From Roseovarius atlanticus (lineage in GTDB: Bacteria > Pseudomonadota > Alphaproteobacteria > Rhodobacterales > Rhodobacteraceae): DNA of 64,000 nucleotides. Position numbers and translations under genes: made by a program. Each line of letters starts with the position of its first letter. Position 1 is the first letter of the stretch. Below the pieces are notes generated by a model, which saw nothing but the letters and a program-made list of their open reading frames with translations, searched no databases and was not told where the DNA came from. The stretch spans positions 1 through 64,000 of the forward strand of contig NZ_LAXJ01000025.1 in assembly GCF_001441615.1 (NCBI RefSeq), read 5' to 3'. Positions 34,787-43,431 of the stretch are shown piece after piece.

Positions 34787-35749
34787 ATGTTGCGCATCAT
34801 AGCATCTCTCTCCTTCTTGCTAAGCAGCATGGCGGCCTATGCCCAGGAAGCTCCGACGATCCGCGCCGCCACCCTCAAGATCGGCACGGTCAACTGGGAG
34901 CTTCAGACCATCGTCGATGAAGGCCTCGACGAAAAACACGGCTTCACCCTCGACATTCAGCTCTATGCCGACAACAGCGCCACCCGCATCGCCGTCGAAG
35001 GCGGCGAGGCCGACATGGCCGTCGCCGACTGGATCTGGGTCGCCCGCCAGCGCGCTGCGGGCAAGCCTTATGTCTTCCTCCCCTATTCCCGCGCCGTGGG
35101 CGGCGTGGTGGTCTCCGCCGACTCCACCGCCCAAACCCTGGCCGACCTCGCCGGGCAGAAACTCGGCATCGCCGGCGGCCCGCTCGACAAGTCCTGGCTC
35201 ATCCTGCGCGCCTATGCTGCGCAAGCTTACGATCTCGATCTCGAGGCCGAGACCGAGCAAGTCTACGGCGCGCCGCCCCTGATCTTCCGCACCGCCCTTG
35301 ACGGCGGCCTCGCGGGGGCCATCAATTACTGGCACTACCTCGCCAAGATGAAGGCCGCCGGGATGCGTGAACTCATTTCCGTCGACACCGCCGCCCGCGA
35401 ACTGGGCCTCGACCCCGAAACACCCCTACTGGGCTATTATTTCAAGGAAGAGTTCCTGTCGGAGAACCCCGACCTCGCGCAATCCTTCTATGAGGCCAGC
35501 CGCGAAGCCAAGACCCTGCTGATGTCCTCCGACGATATCTGGCAGGACCTGCGCCCGATGATGAACGCCGACAGTGATGCCGAATTCGAGCAACTCCGCA
35601 CCGACTGGATCGCCGGCATCCCGGCCCGGAAACCCATCGACGAGGACGCCGCCCAAGCCTTTCTCAGCCTCATGCACGACCTCGGCGGCGCGGAACTGGT
35701 GGGGCAGGCCGACACGCTCCCCGACGGCCTTTTCGCCGACGTCCATTAA
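34787..35749 (+). CDS. NitT/TauT-type ABC transporter substrate-binding protein
   Basis: A protein of 320 residues with signal peptide ending MAAYA. The pattern is TIRAATLKIGTVNWELQTIV, KHGFTLDIQLYADNSATRIA and GGEADMAVADWIWVARQRAA, as in SsuA/TauA/NrtA-like binding proteins. The ligand is unknown. Together with 35750-36493 and 36493-37113 it forms a complete import system placed inside the PQQ-associated ABC operon, suggesting uptake of a compound linked to alcohol oxidation (a cofactor, metal chelate or substrate). That link is inferred. Confidence 0.85.
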   Translation: MLRIIASLSFLLSSMAAYAQEAPTIRAATLKIGTVNWELQTIVDEGLDEKHGFTLDIQLYADNSATRIAVEGGEADMAVADWIWVARQRAAGKPYVFLPYSRAVGGVVVSADSTAQTLADLAGQKLGIAGGPLDKSWLILRAYAAQAYDLDLEAETEQVYGAPPLIFRTALDGGLAGAINYWHYLAKMKAAGMRELISVDTAARELGLDPETPLLGYYFKEEFLSENPDLAQSFYEASREAKTLLMSSDDIWQDLRPMMNADSDAEFEQLRTDWIAGIPARKPIDEDAAQAFLSLMHDLGGAELVGQADTLPDGLFADVH

Positions 35750-36496
35750 ATGCAAACCAAGCTGACGCCGCTCCTCTCCATCGCGGGGCTTCTCGCGCTC
35801 TGGGTCGTGGCCTCGACGCTCAAGGCCGATCCGCAGGTCTTGCCCACCCCCTGGGCCCTCGCGCCTCTCTTCGCACAGGAAATCGCCAGCGGAGAGCTCT
35901 GGACTCACCTCTCGGCCACCCTGCTGCGCGTGCTCTGGGCCTTCTGCCTCGCCATGACGCTGGGCGGCATCATCGGCCTCGCCATGGGCCGGTCGCCCGC
36001 GCTCAACCGCTGGCTCGACCCGTGGCTGGTGATCTTCCTCAACCTGCCCGCGCTGGTGCTGATCGTCCTCTGCTACCTCTGGATCGGCCTGACCGAGGCC
36101 GCCGCCATCGCCGCCGTCACGCTCAACAAGGTGCCCAACGTCGCCATCGTCATCCGCGAAGGCGCCCGCGCCATGGATCCACAGCTCGACGCGCTGGCCC
36201 GCGTCTACCGCATGTCAGGCTGGATGCGCTTGCGCCACATCACCTTACCGCAACTGGCCCCCTTCATCGCCGCCGCCGCGCGGGGGGGCGTGGCCGTCAT
36301 CTGGAAAATCGTCCTCGTGGTCGAATTCCTGGGCCGCTCGTCCGGCATCGGCTTCCAGATCCACCTCTATTTCCAGCTCTTCGACGTCGCCATGGTGCTG
36401 GTCTACGCCTTTTCCTTCATCACCGTGATGCTGCTGGTGGAATGGGCGCTGCTGCAACCGTGGGAACGCCACGCAACCCGGTGGCGCCGCGCATGA
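35750..36496 (+). CDS. NitT/TauT-type ABC transporter permease
   Basis: A permease of 248 residues with about six membrane helices and the binding-protein-dependent transport signature around VIREGARAMDPQLDALARVY and KIVLVVEFLGRSSGIGF, including the EAA loop that contacts the ATPase. It begins directly after the binding-protein stop and overlaps the ATPase start (ATGA). Confidence 0.88.
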   Translation: MQTKLTPLLSIAGLLALWVVASTLKADPQVLPTPWALAPLFAQEIASGELWTHLSATLLRVLWAFCLAMTLGGIIGLAMGRSPALNRWLDPWLVIFLNLPALVLIVLCYLWIGLTEAAAIAAVTLNKVPNVAIVIREGARAMDPQLDALARVYRMSGWMRLRHITLPQLAPFIAAAARGGVAVIWKIVLVVEFLGRSSGIGFQIHLYFQLFDVAMVLVYAFSFITVMLLVEWALLQPWERHATRWRRA

Positions 36497-37113
36497 TCAC
36501 CGTCTCCATCACAGAAAAACGCTTCGGCGACGACCGCGTGCTCGGCCCCATCGCCTTCGAGGTTGCGGCAGGCGAAACCGTGGCCCTTGTTGGCCCCTCC
36601 GGCATCGGCAAATCCACCCTCCTTCGGCTGGTCTCGGGCATCGACACCGACTTCACCGGCCAGATCCACCGGCCCGACGCCATCGCCATGGTCTTCCAGG
36701 AACCCACCCTGCTGCCCTGGCGCTCCGCCCTCGACAACCTCACACTCCTGCATCCCGGCCTGCCCCGCGACCGCGCCCTCGCCGCGCTCGACGAGGTCGG
36801 CCTTTCGGGCAAGGACACCCTCTTTCCCGGCCAGCTCTCCCTCGGCCAGCAACGCCGCCTCGCCCTCGCCCGCGCCTTCGCCGGACAACCCGACCTGCTG
36901 ATCATGGACGAGCCGTTCGTCTCGCTGGACGCCGCCGCCGCCGACCGGATGCTGACGCTCACCGAGGCGCTCATCGCCCGCCACCAGCCGGCAACGCTCT
37001 TCGTGACCCACGACATGGCCGAGGCGACACGGCTTGCACACCGGACCCTGACACTGGAAACTGGGCCAAACGGCGCGCAACTCGCCGGAACGACAAAGGA
37101 CCGGACCACGTGA
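36493..37113 (+). CDS. NitT/TauT-type ABC transporter ATP-binding protein
   Basis: An ATPase of 206 residues, short for the class. Walker A is GPSGIGKST, the Q-loop is VFQEPTLLPWRSAL, the signature is LSLGQQRRLALARAFA (an LSLGQ variant), Walker B is LLIMDEPFVSLDA, and the switch His is in TLFVTHDMAEA. The start at 36493 was chosen over the upstream shadow frame beginning at 36022 because it overlaps the permease stop by ATGA and matches the family N-terminus. Confidence 0.9.
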   Translation: MITVSITEKRFGDDRVLGPIAFEVAAGETVALVGPSGIGKSTLLRLVSGIDTDFTGQIHRPDAIAMVFQEPTLLPWRSALDNLTLLHPGLPRDRALAALDEVGLSGKDTLFPGQLSLGQQRRLALARAFAGQPDLLIMDEPFVSLDAAAADRMLTLTEALIARHQPATLFVTHDMAEATRLAHRTLTLETGPNGAQLAGTTKDRTT

Positions 37114-37829
37114 CCACAGGCCTGACCGTCAATAACCTCAGCTTCCACTACGGCGCCAAGCAGGCGCTGGACAATGTGGCGTTCGACGTCGCCCCCGGCA
37201 CCTTCTGCGCGCTTCTCGGCCCCAACGGCGCGGGCAAATCCACGCTCATCGCCCTGCTGACCCGCCTGCTGGTGGCCCCCCAGGGCGAGATCACCGTCGC
37301 CGGCCACGACATGCGCCGCGAACCCCGCCGCGCCCTCGGAAAGCTCGGCGTCGTCTTCCAGCAATCCACGCTCGACCTCAACCTCTCGGTCCGCCAGAAC
37401 CTCGCCTATTTCGCCGCCCTCCAGGGCCTGCCGAAATCCGAGGTTCCGGGCCGCATCGACGCCGCCCTCGACCAGCTCGACATGCGCCACCGCGCCGAGG
37501 AAAAGGCCCGCGACCTCAACGGCGGCCACCGCCGCCGCACCGAACTCGCCCGGTCCCTGATCCACGACCCGCACGTGCTCTTGCTCGACGAACCCACCGT
37601 GGGCCTCGACGCCGCCTCGCGGCAGGGCATCACCGATCACGTCCACGAGCTCGCCAGGACCGGCCTCTGCGTCCTCTGGACCACCCATCTGACGGACGAG
37701 GTGCGCGACGGCGACGCGCTCGTCGTCCTGCACAAGGGGCAGATCATCCACCGCGGCACCGCCGGCGCGGCCCGCGGCGATCAAAGCCTGTCGGACTGGT
37801 TCCTGACACGCACGGGGGAAACCGCATGA
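37110..37829 (+). CDS. ABC transporter ATP-binding protein, PQQ-dependent alcohol dehydrogenase system
   Basis: An ATPase of 239 residues. Walker A is GPNGAGKST, then VVFQQSTLDLNLSVRQNLAY, Walker B in VLLLDEPTVGLDAASR, and a switch His in LWTTHLTDEV. The signature region reads DLNGGHRRRTELARSL, so the canonical LSGGQ is altered to LNGGH, a feature of this subfamily. It pairs with the ABC-2 permease that follows (GTG start overlapping the previous stop; ATGA overlap with the next gene). Confidence 0.88.
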   Translation: MTTGLTVNNLSFHYGAKQALDNVAFDVAPGTFCALLGPNGAGKSTLIALLTRLLVAPQGEITVAGHDMRREPRRALGKLGVVFQQSTLDLNLSVRQNLAYFAALQGLPKSEVPGRIDAALDQLDMRHRAEEKARDLNGGHRRRTELARSLIHDPHVLLLDEPTVGLDAASRQGITDHVHELARTGLCVLWTTHLTDEVRDGDALVVLHKGQIIHRGTAGAARGDQSLSDWFLTRTGETA

Positions 37830-38617
37830 CCGGCACGTTCCGCGTCGCAAAGGCGATCATCGCCCGCGAATTCCTGCGCTTCGTGCATCAGCGCGAGCGC
37901 TTCATCGCCGCCCTCGTCCGCCCCCTCGTCTGGCTCCTGATCTTCGCCGCCGGGTTCCGCGCCGCACTTGGCCTGTCGATCATCCCGCCCTATCAGACCT
38001 ACATCACCTACGAGACCTATATCGTACCCGGCCTCTGCGCGATGGTGCTCCTCTTCAACGGGATGCAATCCTCGCTTAGCCTCGTCTACGACCGCGAAAT
38101 GGGCTCGATGCGCCTGCTGCTGACAAGCCCCTTTCCCCGCTGGTGGTTGCTGATCTGCCGCCTGTTCGGCGCCACGATCATCTCGGTGCTGCAGGTCTAC
38201 ACTTTCCTCGCCATCGCCGCCGCCTTCGGCATCACCATGCCCGCCTGGGGATACCTCGCCGTGCTGCCCAGCCTCATCCTCGGCGGCCTCATGCTCGGCG
38301 GTCTTGGGCTGGTCCTGTCCAGCTTCATCAAGCAACTGGAAAACTTCGCGGGCGTGATGAACTTCGTCATCTTCCCGATGTTCTTCATGTCCTCGGCCCT
38401 CTACCCCTTGTGGAAAATGGCCGAAAGCTCACCCTTGCTGCGCGACATCTGCGCGCTCAACCCTTTCACCTACGCGGTCGAGCTGATCCGCTTCTCGCTC
38501 TACCTTCAAATCAACTGGACCGCCCTCGCCTGGGTCACAGGCAGCACGCTGGTCTTCTGCGCGCTGGCGATCTGGGGCTACGACCCCGCCCGCGGCCTGA
38601 TGAAGCGCAAGACCTGA
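37826..38617 (+). CDS. ABC-2-type permease, PQQ-dependent alcohol dehydrogenase system
   Basis: A membrane protein of 263 residues with about six helices. It has the ABC-2 pattern, including REMGSMRLLLTSPFPRWWLL and the FPMFFMSSALYPLWKM stretch before the last helices. ABC-2 permeases usually export lipids, polysaccharides or drugs, so its pairing with a periplasmic binding protein (31840) is unusual. It is the last gene of the nine-gene operon. Confidence 0.88.
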   Translation: MTGTFRVAKAIIAREFLRFVHQRERFIAALVRPLVWLLIFAAGFRAALGLSIIPPYQTYITYETYIVPGLCAMVLLFNGMQSSLSLVYDREMGSMRLLLTSPFPRWWLLICRLFGATIISVLQVYTFLAIAAAFGITMPAWGYLAVLPSLILGGLMLGGLGLVLSSFIKQLENFAGVMNFVIFPMFFMSSALYPLWKMAESSPLLRDICALNPFTYAVELIRFSLYLQINWTALAWVTGSTLVFCALAIWGYDPARGLMKRKT

Positions 38618-38624
38618 GGACCGC

Positions 38625-38828
38625 TCAGATGTCCACCTCGGCAGTGTTCACCGTTTGGCAGCGCCAGCTTTTGATACGTTCGTTGGGATGGGTGTTCACC
38701 CACTTGGCCAGTTCCGGCTGCGCGCCCATCAGGCATTGCATCGGGGTGACGTCAGTGAACAGCAGACTGCGTTCACGACACTGGTCGGGGGACTGCGCCA
38801 GACAGGCGACAAACAGAAGCTCGATCAT
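38625..38828 (-). CDS. small protein of unknown function with four cysteines
   Basis: The gene encodes 67 residues beginning MIELLFVACLAQSPDQC, followed by MQCLMGAQPELAKWV and KSWRCQTV. The hydrophobic start with early Cys could be a signal or a small secreted disulfide protein. AAGGAAAG stands upstream of the ATG. Small proteins of this kind occur widely in Rhodobacteraceae. The much longer frame continuing to 40463 on this strand is an antisense shadow of the kinase gene. It is convergent with the ABC operon. Confidence 0.65.
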   Translation of the reverse strand: MIELLFVACLAQSPDQCRERSLLFTDVTPMQCLMGAQPELAKWVNTHPNERIKSWRCQTVNTAEVDI

Positions 38829-38996
38829 GGTCTTTCCTTGCGTGTTGCATTCGTCTTCGCTCCCGTCTGCTGTCAAAGTGAAGCGCAAAACCTCTAAGGA
38901 AAGGGTAACGGCACCGTTCGCCGGCCGGTTTTTCCGAAGCTGTGCATATTTATGCTGCATTGCAGCATTGATGCCTAATTTCCGGGCGCTTGTGCC

Positions 38997-40565
38997 ATGT
39001 CGCTGAAAACCCTCCTTGGCCTCGGCGCCCTCGCCCTGGGTGTGGGCACATGGGTCACCGCGCTCATCCTCTGGCTGGGCCTGCTGGCCGTCTCCGACCG
39101 CCTCGATGCCACGCTCAAGGCCGAACAGCGCATGTCGGGCTATGCCGGCCTCTCGACCCAGGCCGCCACCTTCCTCGTCGTCGCAACCGAGGCCGTGCAG
39201 CGCGAGCTGCCTGCCGACACCCGGCTGGAACGGCTGGAACCGGTGGTCGAAAACCTCCGCTCTTCCTTTGCGCGCCTGCAACAGAACGTGGCCCAGGCGG
39301 TCGAAGAAGCGCAGGATCTGGGCCTCGACGCCCAGTCCCGCTTCGGCACGCAATCCCTCGGCCTCGCCCGGATGGAGGCGCTCCTGTCCAGCACCATGCG
39401 CGGCCTCGGCGAAGACGACATCGACCGCCCCCGCCTGCAAGCCCATATCGACAGCTTCGCCACCGGCTTTGACCCCCTGCTCAGCCAGGCGGTGCAGACG
39501 GAACAGCTTTTCCGCAACGACATCCGCGCCGATATCGTCGCCCTGCGCCAGAAACTGACCCTGGCCGCCATCGCCATCGCGGTCGCCGCCGTACTGATGG
39601 TGCTGGCCTTCTATTTCGGCCTTATCCGCCCGCAATTCGCCCGGCTCGACCGCCTGCGCGAGGCGGCCCAGAAGATCGGGCAAGAGAATTTCGCCATCGA
39701 CCTGCCCGAAACCCGCCGGGACGAGATCGGCGGTCTTTATGCCGAGACCAACCGCATGGCCCATGCCCTCGCCGCCCGCAAATCGGCGGTCGAGCAGGAC
39801 CGTGCGCAACTCAGCAGCATCATCGCCGCCCGCACCGAGGAACTGCGCGCCGCCAACGAAACCCTGGCCGAGATCGACGAGAACCGCCGCCGCTTCTTTG
39901 CCGATGTCAGCCACGAATTGCGCACGCCCCTGACCGTCATCCTGATGGAGGCACAGATCGGCCGCGCGGCGGGTGGGCCCGACGCCGACGCCTTCGCCAC
40001 GATCGAGGCCCGCGCCGCGCGTCTGAACCGCCGCATCGACGACCTTCTGCGCGTGGCCCGCTCCGACAGCGGCCAACTGGCGCTGGACCCCGCACCCGTT
40101 CCCCTGCGCGATCTCATAACCGAAGTGCACGAGGAAATCCGCGCCGAGGCCGACAATGCGGGCATGACCCTCACCCTGTCGGACATCCCCGACGTCACCC
40201 TGACCTGCGACCGCAACTGGATCCGGCAGGTGCTGGTGGGTCTCGTGCGCAACGCCATCCGCCACGCCCGCGACGGCGGACAAATTCGGCTCGACGCGCG
40301 GGCCGGCGACCAGACCACCGAAATCGCCGTCATCGACAACGGCCCCGGTATCGCCCCCGCCGACCAGCCCGGCATCTTCGAACGCTTCACGCAATCGGGC
40401 AGCACCTCGGCCCAGGGCTTCGGCATCGGCCTCGCCCTCGCCCGCTGGGTGATCGACTCCCATGACGGCACCATCACCCTTGAAAGCCCGGTCGCCCGCG
40501 CCGACGCCCTAAGCGACGCACCCGGGACAAAGATCGCGGTTCGCCTTTCCCTTTCAACCGGCTAA
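38997..40565 (+). CDS. membrane sensor histidine kinase (HAMP-HisKA-HATPase)
   Basis: A kinase of 522 residues. It has membrane helices near 8-32 and 183-205, a periplasmic helical sensor of about 150 residues between them, and a HAMP region (RPQFARLDRLREAAQKIG, then ETRRDEIGGLYAETNRM). His306 lies in FADVSHELRTPLTVIL, and the ATPase has LVRNAIRHAR, DNGPGIAPAD and GFGIGLALAR. It is 47 nt upstream of an OmpR-type regulator, its likely partner. Their place between the PQQ-linked ABC operon and pqqABCDE suggests control of one or both; no direct evidence. Confidence 0.9.
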   Translation: MSLKTLLGLGALALGVGTWVTALILWLGLLAVSDRLDATLKAEQRMSGYAGLSTQAATFLVVATEAVQRELPADTRLERLEPVVENLRSSFARLQQNVAQAVEEAQDLGLDAQSRFGTQSLGLARMEALLSSTMRGLGEDDIDRPRLQAHIDSFATGFDPLLSQAVQTEQLFRNDIRADIVALRQKLTLAAIAIAVAAVLMVLAFYFGLIRPQFARLDRLREAAQKIGQENFAIDLPETRRDEIGGLYAETNRMAHALAARKSAVEQDRAQLSSIIAARTEELRAANETLAEIDENRRRFFADVSHELRTPLTVILMEAQIGRAAGGPDADAFATIEARAARLNRRIDDLLRVARSDSGQLALDPAPVPLRDLITEVHEEIRAEADNAGMTLTLSDIPDVTLTCDRNWIRQVLVGLVRNAIRHARDGGQIRLDARAGDQTTEIAVIDNGPGIAPADQPGIFERFTQSGSTSAQGFGIGLALARWVIDSHDGTITLESPVARADALSDAPGTKIAVRLSLSTG

Positions 40566-40612
40566 AACGGCGCTATTCTCAGGCCCTCAGCCGCGAAAGA
40601 GACCGCACTGCC

Positions 40613-41299
40613 ATGACCCGCCTCCTGATCGTCGACGACGACCCGGAAATCACCTCCGCCCTGGCGCGGGGGCTGGGCCTGCACGGCTATCAGGCGGAAA
40701 CCGTCAACCGCTACGACCACGCCCTCGACAAGCTACGCGGCGAGACGTTCTCTGGCGCCATCATCGACGTCATGCTGGGCGCCGACAGCGGCCTTGATCT
40801 GGTGCGCCGCGCCCGAGAGAGCGGCGCCACCCTGCCCATCCTCATGCTCTCGGCGCTCTCGGATGTCGAACACCGCACCGCGGGGCTCGAGGCGGGGGCC
40901 GACGATTACGTTGTCAAACCCTTCAGCTTCGACGAACTGGTGGCTCGCCTGCGCGTTCAGGAACGCCGCGCGACCTCGCAGCGCCCGCAACCCGCCACGC
41001 TGACCGCCGACCGCGTCCTGCATACCGAGACCGCCCGCGTGTCGCTGACCGAGCGTGAAGATGACCTTCTACGCCTGCTCATCGCCCATGACGGCACGCC
41101 TTTGCCACGCGGCGATATCTTCGACGCGCTCTGGCAGGCCGAGGGGTCGGGTAACGAAAACGTGGTGGACGTCTATATCGGCTATTTGCGCAAGAAACTC
41201 CGCGACGCCGATTTTTGCTTTGAGATCAAGACGGTACGGAATCAGGGCTTCGTCATCGATGGCCTCGCCCCGCGGCTTGACCCCGGGAACCGGGACTAA
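40613..41299 (+). CDS. OmpR-family response regulator
   Basis: A regulator of 228 residues. The receiver domain has DDDPE at 8-12, phosphoacceptor Asp52 in GAIIDVMLGADSG, and Lys in YVVKPFSFDEL. It joins a C-terminal winged helix (VSLTEREDDLLRLLIAHDGT; NVVDVYIGYLRKKLRDADF). It is the cognate regulator of the kinase just upstream. Its stop is 16 nt before a 16-nt motif upstream of pqqA that recurs at 31731, so it is one candidate binder of that motif. Confidence 0.92.
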   Translation: MTRLLIVDDDPEITSALARGLGLHGYQAETVNRYDHALDKLRGETFSGAIIDVMLGADSGLDLVRRARESGATLPILMLSALSDVEHRTAGLEAGADDYVVKPFSFDELVARLRVQERRATSQRPQPATLTADRVLHTETARVSLTEREDDLLRLLIAHDGTPLPRGDIFDALWQAEGSGNENVVDVYIGYLRKKLRDADFCFEIKTVRNQGFVIDGLAPRLDPGNRD

Positions 41300-41315
41300 A
41301 GTCTAAGCGTTTCAC

Positions 41316-41331
41316 AGAAATTAAGAGTCGC
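41316..41331 (+). promoter_or_regulatory. 16-nt motif shared with the 31731 region (copy 2), upstream of pqqA
   Basis: AGAAATTAAGAGTCGC differs from the copy at 31731-31746 at one base. It lies 55-70 nt upstream of the pqqA ATG, a normal distance for an activator site. Confidence 0.5.
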
Positions 41332-41385
41332 AATGAAGCGGCCGAGTTGTCATCTTTGGACTGTTATTCAAAGGAGGAAACCATC

Positions 41386-41484
41386 ATGGCATGGGCAAAA
41401 CCGATCATCCGCGAAATCGAATGCGGCATGGAAATCAACATGTACGGTCCTGACTTCGACGAAGAGCGCGAAGTCCTGATCTAA
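41386..41484 (+). CDS. pqqA: PQQ precursor peptide PqqA
   Basis: A peptide of 32 residues beginning MAWAKPIIREIECG. It has the obligatory Glu16 and Tyr20 (in EINMY), the two residues cross-linked by PqqE and excised to become pyrroloquinoline quinone. A strong AAAGGAGG site precedes the ATG. It is followed 29 nt later by pqqB. It is often missed by gene callers because of its size. Confidence 0.96.
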   Translation: MAWAKPIIREIECGMEINMYGPDFDEEREVLI

Positions 41485-41513
41485 GACTGATCTGCGCGCG
41501 GGAGGATATCTCG

Positions 41514-42410
41514 ATGTCATTCCGCGCGCATATTCTCGGCGCTGCGGCCGGGGGCGGCCTGCCCCAGTGGAATTGCGGTTGTGACAACTGCAATCTCGCA
41601 CGTTCAGGCGACATTCCCTCACAGACACAATCGTCCCTCGCAGTCACCGGAAACGGTGTCGATTGGGCCATTCTGAACGCATCGCCCGACATACGCGACC
41701 AGCTGTCGAACACAGCGGCCCTCCATCCGACGGACCTACGCAAGCTGCCGCTGACCTCCGTCTTGGTGACCAACGGCGATATCGACCACGTCGCCGGCTT
41801 GCTGACCCTGCGCGAAATGCAGCCGTTTACCCTCTTCGCCACCAAGGGAATACACGAAGTTCTGGCCGCAAATCCCATTTTTGACGCCCTGCATGCCCAG
41901 GTCGTCACTCGCACCAACATCGCCCTCGATGAACCGTTCGAACTGGCCCCCGACCTGACCGCGACGCTTTTCGCTGTGCCCGGCAAGGTCCCGCTCTACA
42001 TGGAGAGCGAGACGGTCGAAACCGACCTGATGGGCGAACAGACCGTGGGCGTCGTGCTGGAAAACGGCGACACGACGGCCTTCTACATCCCCGGCTGCGC
42101 GCGGCTCAACGACGATCTGCGCGACCGCCTGCACGGCGCCGACATGGTCTTTTTCGACGGCACGCTCTGGCGCGACGACGAAATGGTCCGCGCGGGCCTC
42201 GGCAAGAAGACGGGCAAACGCATGGGCCACATGTCCATGTCCGGCCCCGACGGCTCCATCGCCGCCTTCGCGGGCATCGACATCGGCAAGAAGGTCTTCG
42301 TGCACATGAACAACACCAACCCGGTCCTGCGCCCCGATTCGGCGGAAAAAGCCGAGGCCGAAGCAGCGGGCTGGATCATCGGACAGGACGGAATGGAGAT
42401 CACCCCATGA
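41514..42410 (+). CDS. pqqB: PqqB, PQQ biosynthesis metallo-beta-lactamase-fold protein
   Basis: A protein of 298 residues that hydroxylates the Tyr-derived part of the precursor in PQQ synthesis. The start HILGAAAGGGLPQWNCGCDN, with its CxCxxC Cys group, and VLVTNGDIDHVAGLL, where the usual HxHxDH is changed to NGDIDH as in true PqqB, identify the family. MSGPDGSIAAF and FVHMNNTNP lie near the C-terminus. It overlaps pqqC by 4 nt. Confidence 0.96.
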   Translation: MSFRAHILGAAAGGGLPQWNCGCDNCNLARSGDIPSQTQSSLAVTGNGVDWAILNASPDIRDQLSNTAALHPTDLRKLPLTSVLVTNGDIDHVAGLLTLREMQPFTLFATKGIHEVLAANPIFDALHAQVVTRTNIALDEPFELAPDLTATLFAVPGKVPLYMESETVETDLMGEQTVGVVLENGDTTAFYIPGCARLNDDLRDRLHGADMVFFDGTLWRDDEMVRAGLGKKTGKRMGHMSMSGPDGSIAAFAGIDIGKKVFVHMNNTNPVLRPDSAEKAEAEAAGWIIGQDGMEITP

Positions 42411-43156
42411 CGCAAAGCCGCGAAGAATTCGAAGCTCGCCTGCGCAAGATCGGCGCCGAGAGGTATCACGATCTGCACCCGTTCCACGATCGCCTGCATG
42501 GCGGCGACTGCACGCCCGACCAGGTCCGTGCTTGGGTGCTGAACCGCTACTATTACCAGCACACCATTCCCATGAAGGACGCCGCCTTCATGAGCCGCGT
42601 CGAGGATCCCGACCTGCGCCGCGCGTGGCGTAGCCGAATCGAGGATCACGACGGCACGGCCGAGAACGAAGGCGGCATCAAGCGCTGGCTGCGACTGGCC
42701 GAGGCCGTGGGCCTCGACCCGGCTTACGTCGCCTCCCGCGAGGGCGTGCTGCCAGCGACGAAATTCGCCTGCGACGCCTATGTCCGCTTCGTCCGCGACA
42801 AGACCCTGCTGGAGGCCGTCGCCTCGTCCCTAACCGAGCTGTTCGCGCCCAAGATCCACGCCAACCGGATCGAGGGTCTGTTGAAGAACTACGACTTCGC
42901 CGACGACAGCTCGCTCAGCTACTTCAAGACGAGGCTCAAGGAAGCGCCCAAGGACGTCGCCTTCGGCCTCGCCTGGGTGCTCGACCACGCCGATACGCAG
43001 GAAAAGCAGGACGCCGCCGCCAACGCGCTCATCTTCAAGACGGACGTGCTCTGGTCCCAGCTTGATGCGCTCTGGAGCGCCTATGTCGAACCCGCCCGCA
43101 TCCCGCCCGGCGGCTGGCAACCGGGCGAAGGGCTGCTGCTCGAAAGGGCCTCCTGA
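42407..43156 (+). CDS. pqqC: pyrroloquinoline-quinone synthase PqqC
   Basis: A cofactor-free oxidase of 249 residues that performs the last ring closure and oxidation of PQQ. The motifs FHDRLHGGDCTPDQVRAWVL and RYYYQHTIPMKDAAFMSR are nearly invariant in the family, and RIEDHDGTAENEGGIKRWL completes the active-site helices. pqqC is separate from pqqD here, unlike the fused pqqC/D of some methylotrophs. Its TGA shares a base with the pqqD start. Confidence 0.97.
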   Translation: MTQSREEFEARLRKIGAERYHDLHPFHDRLHGGDCTPDQVRAWVLNRYYYQHTIPMKDAAFMSRVEDPDLRRAWRSRIEDHDGTAENEGGIKRWLRLAEAVGLDPAYVASREGVLPATKFACDAYVRFVRDKTLLEAVASSLTELFAPKIHANRIEGLLKNYDFADDSSLSYFKTRLKEAPKDVAFGLAWVLDHADTQEKQDAAANALIFKTDVLWSQLDALWSAYVEPARIPPGGWQPGEGLLLERAS

Positions 43157-43431
43157 TGATCGCCACCGACATTCCCTCCCTGCCCCGCGGCGTGCGCCTG
43201 CATTTCGACAAGGTGCGCGATACGTGGGTCCTTCTCGCGCCCGAACGCGCCATCACCCTCGACCAGATCGGTCACGCCATCCTGACCGAGGTCGACGGAC
43301 AACGCAGCTTCGGCGAGATCACGCAGGCCCTGTCGGACAAGTACAACGCCCCGGTCGAGCAGATCACCGAGGATAGCAACGGCTTCCTTACGGCCCTGCG
43401 CGACCGCAGATTCCTGGACGTAGCGCAATGA
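43156..43431 (+). CDS. pqqD: PqqD peptide chaperone
   Basis: A protein of 91 residues that binds PqqA and presents it to PqqE. It shows LPRGVRLHFDKVRDTWVLLA and ALDQIGHAILT-like ITLDQIGHAILTEVDGQRSF, the typical RRE (peptide-recognition) fold. It overlaps pqqC by 1 nt and pqqE by 4 nt. Confidence 0.95.
   Translation: MIATDIPSLPRGVRLHFDKVRDTWVLLAPERAITLDQIGHAILTEVDGQRSFGEITQALSDKYNAPVEQITEDSNGFLTALRDRRFLDVAQ

Noticed and set aside
38625..40463. 612-codon minus-strand frame
   Set aside because: Most of it is antisense to the sensor kinase at 38997-40565. Only the last 67 codons (38625-38828) have a ribosome site and sensible composition, and these are annotated separately.
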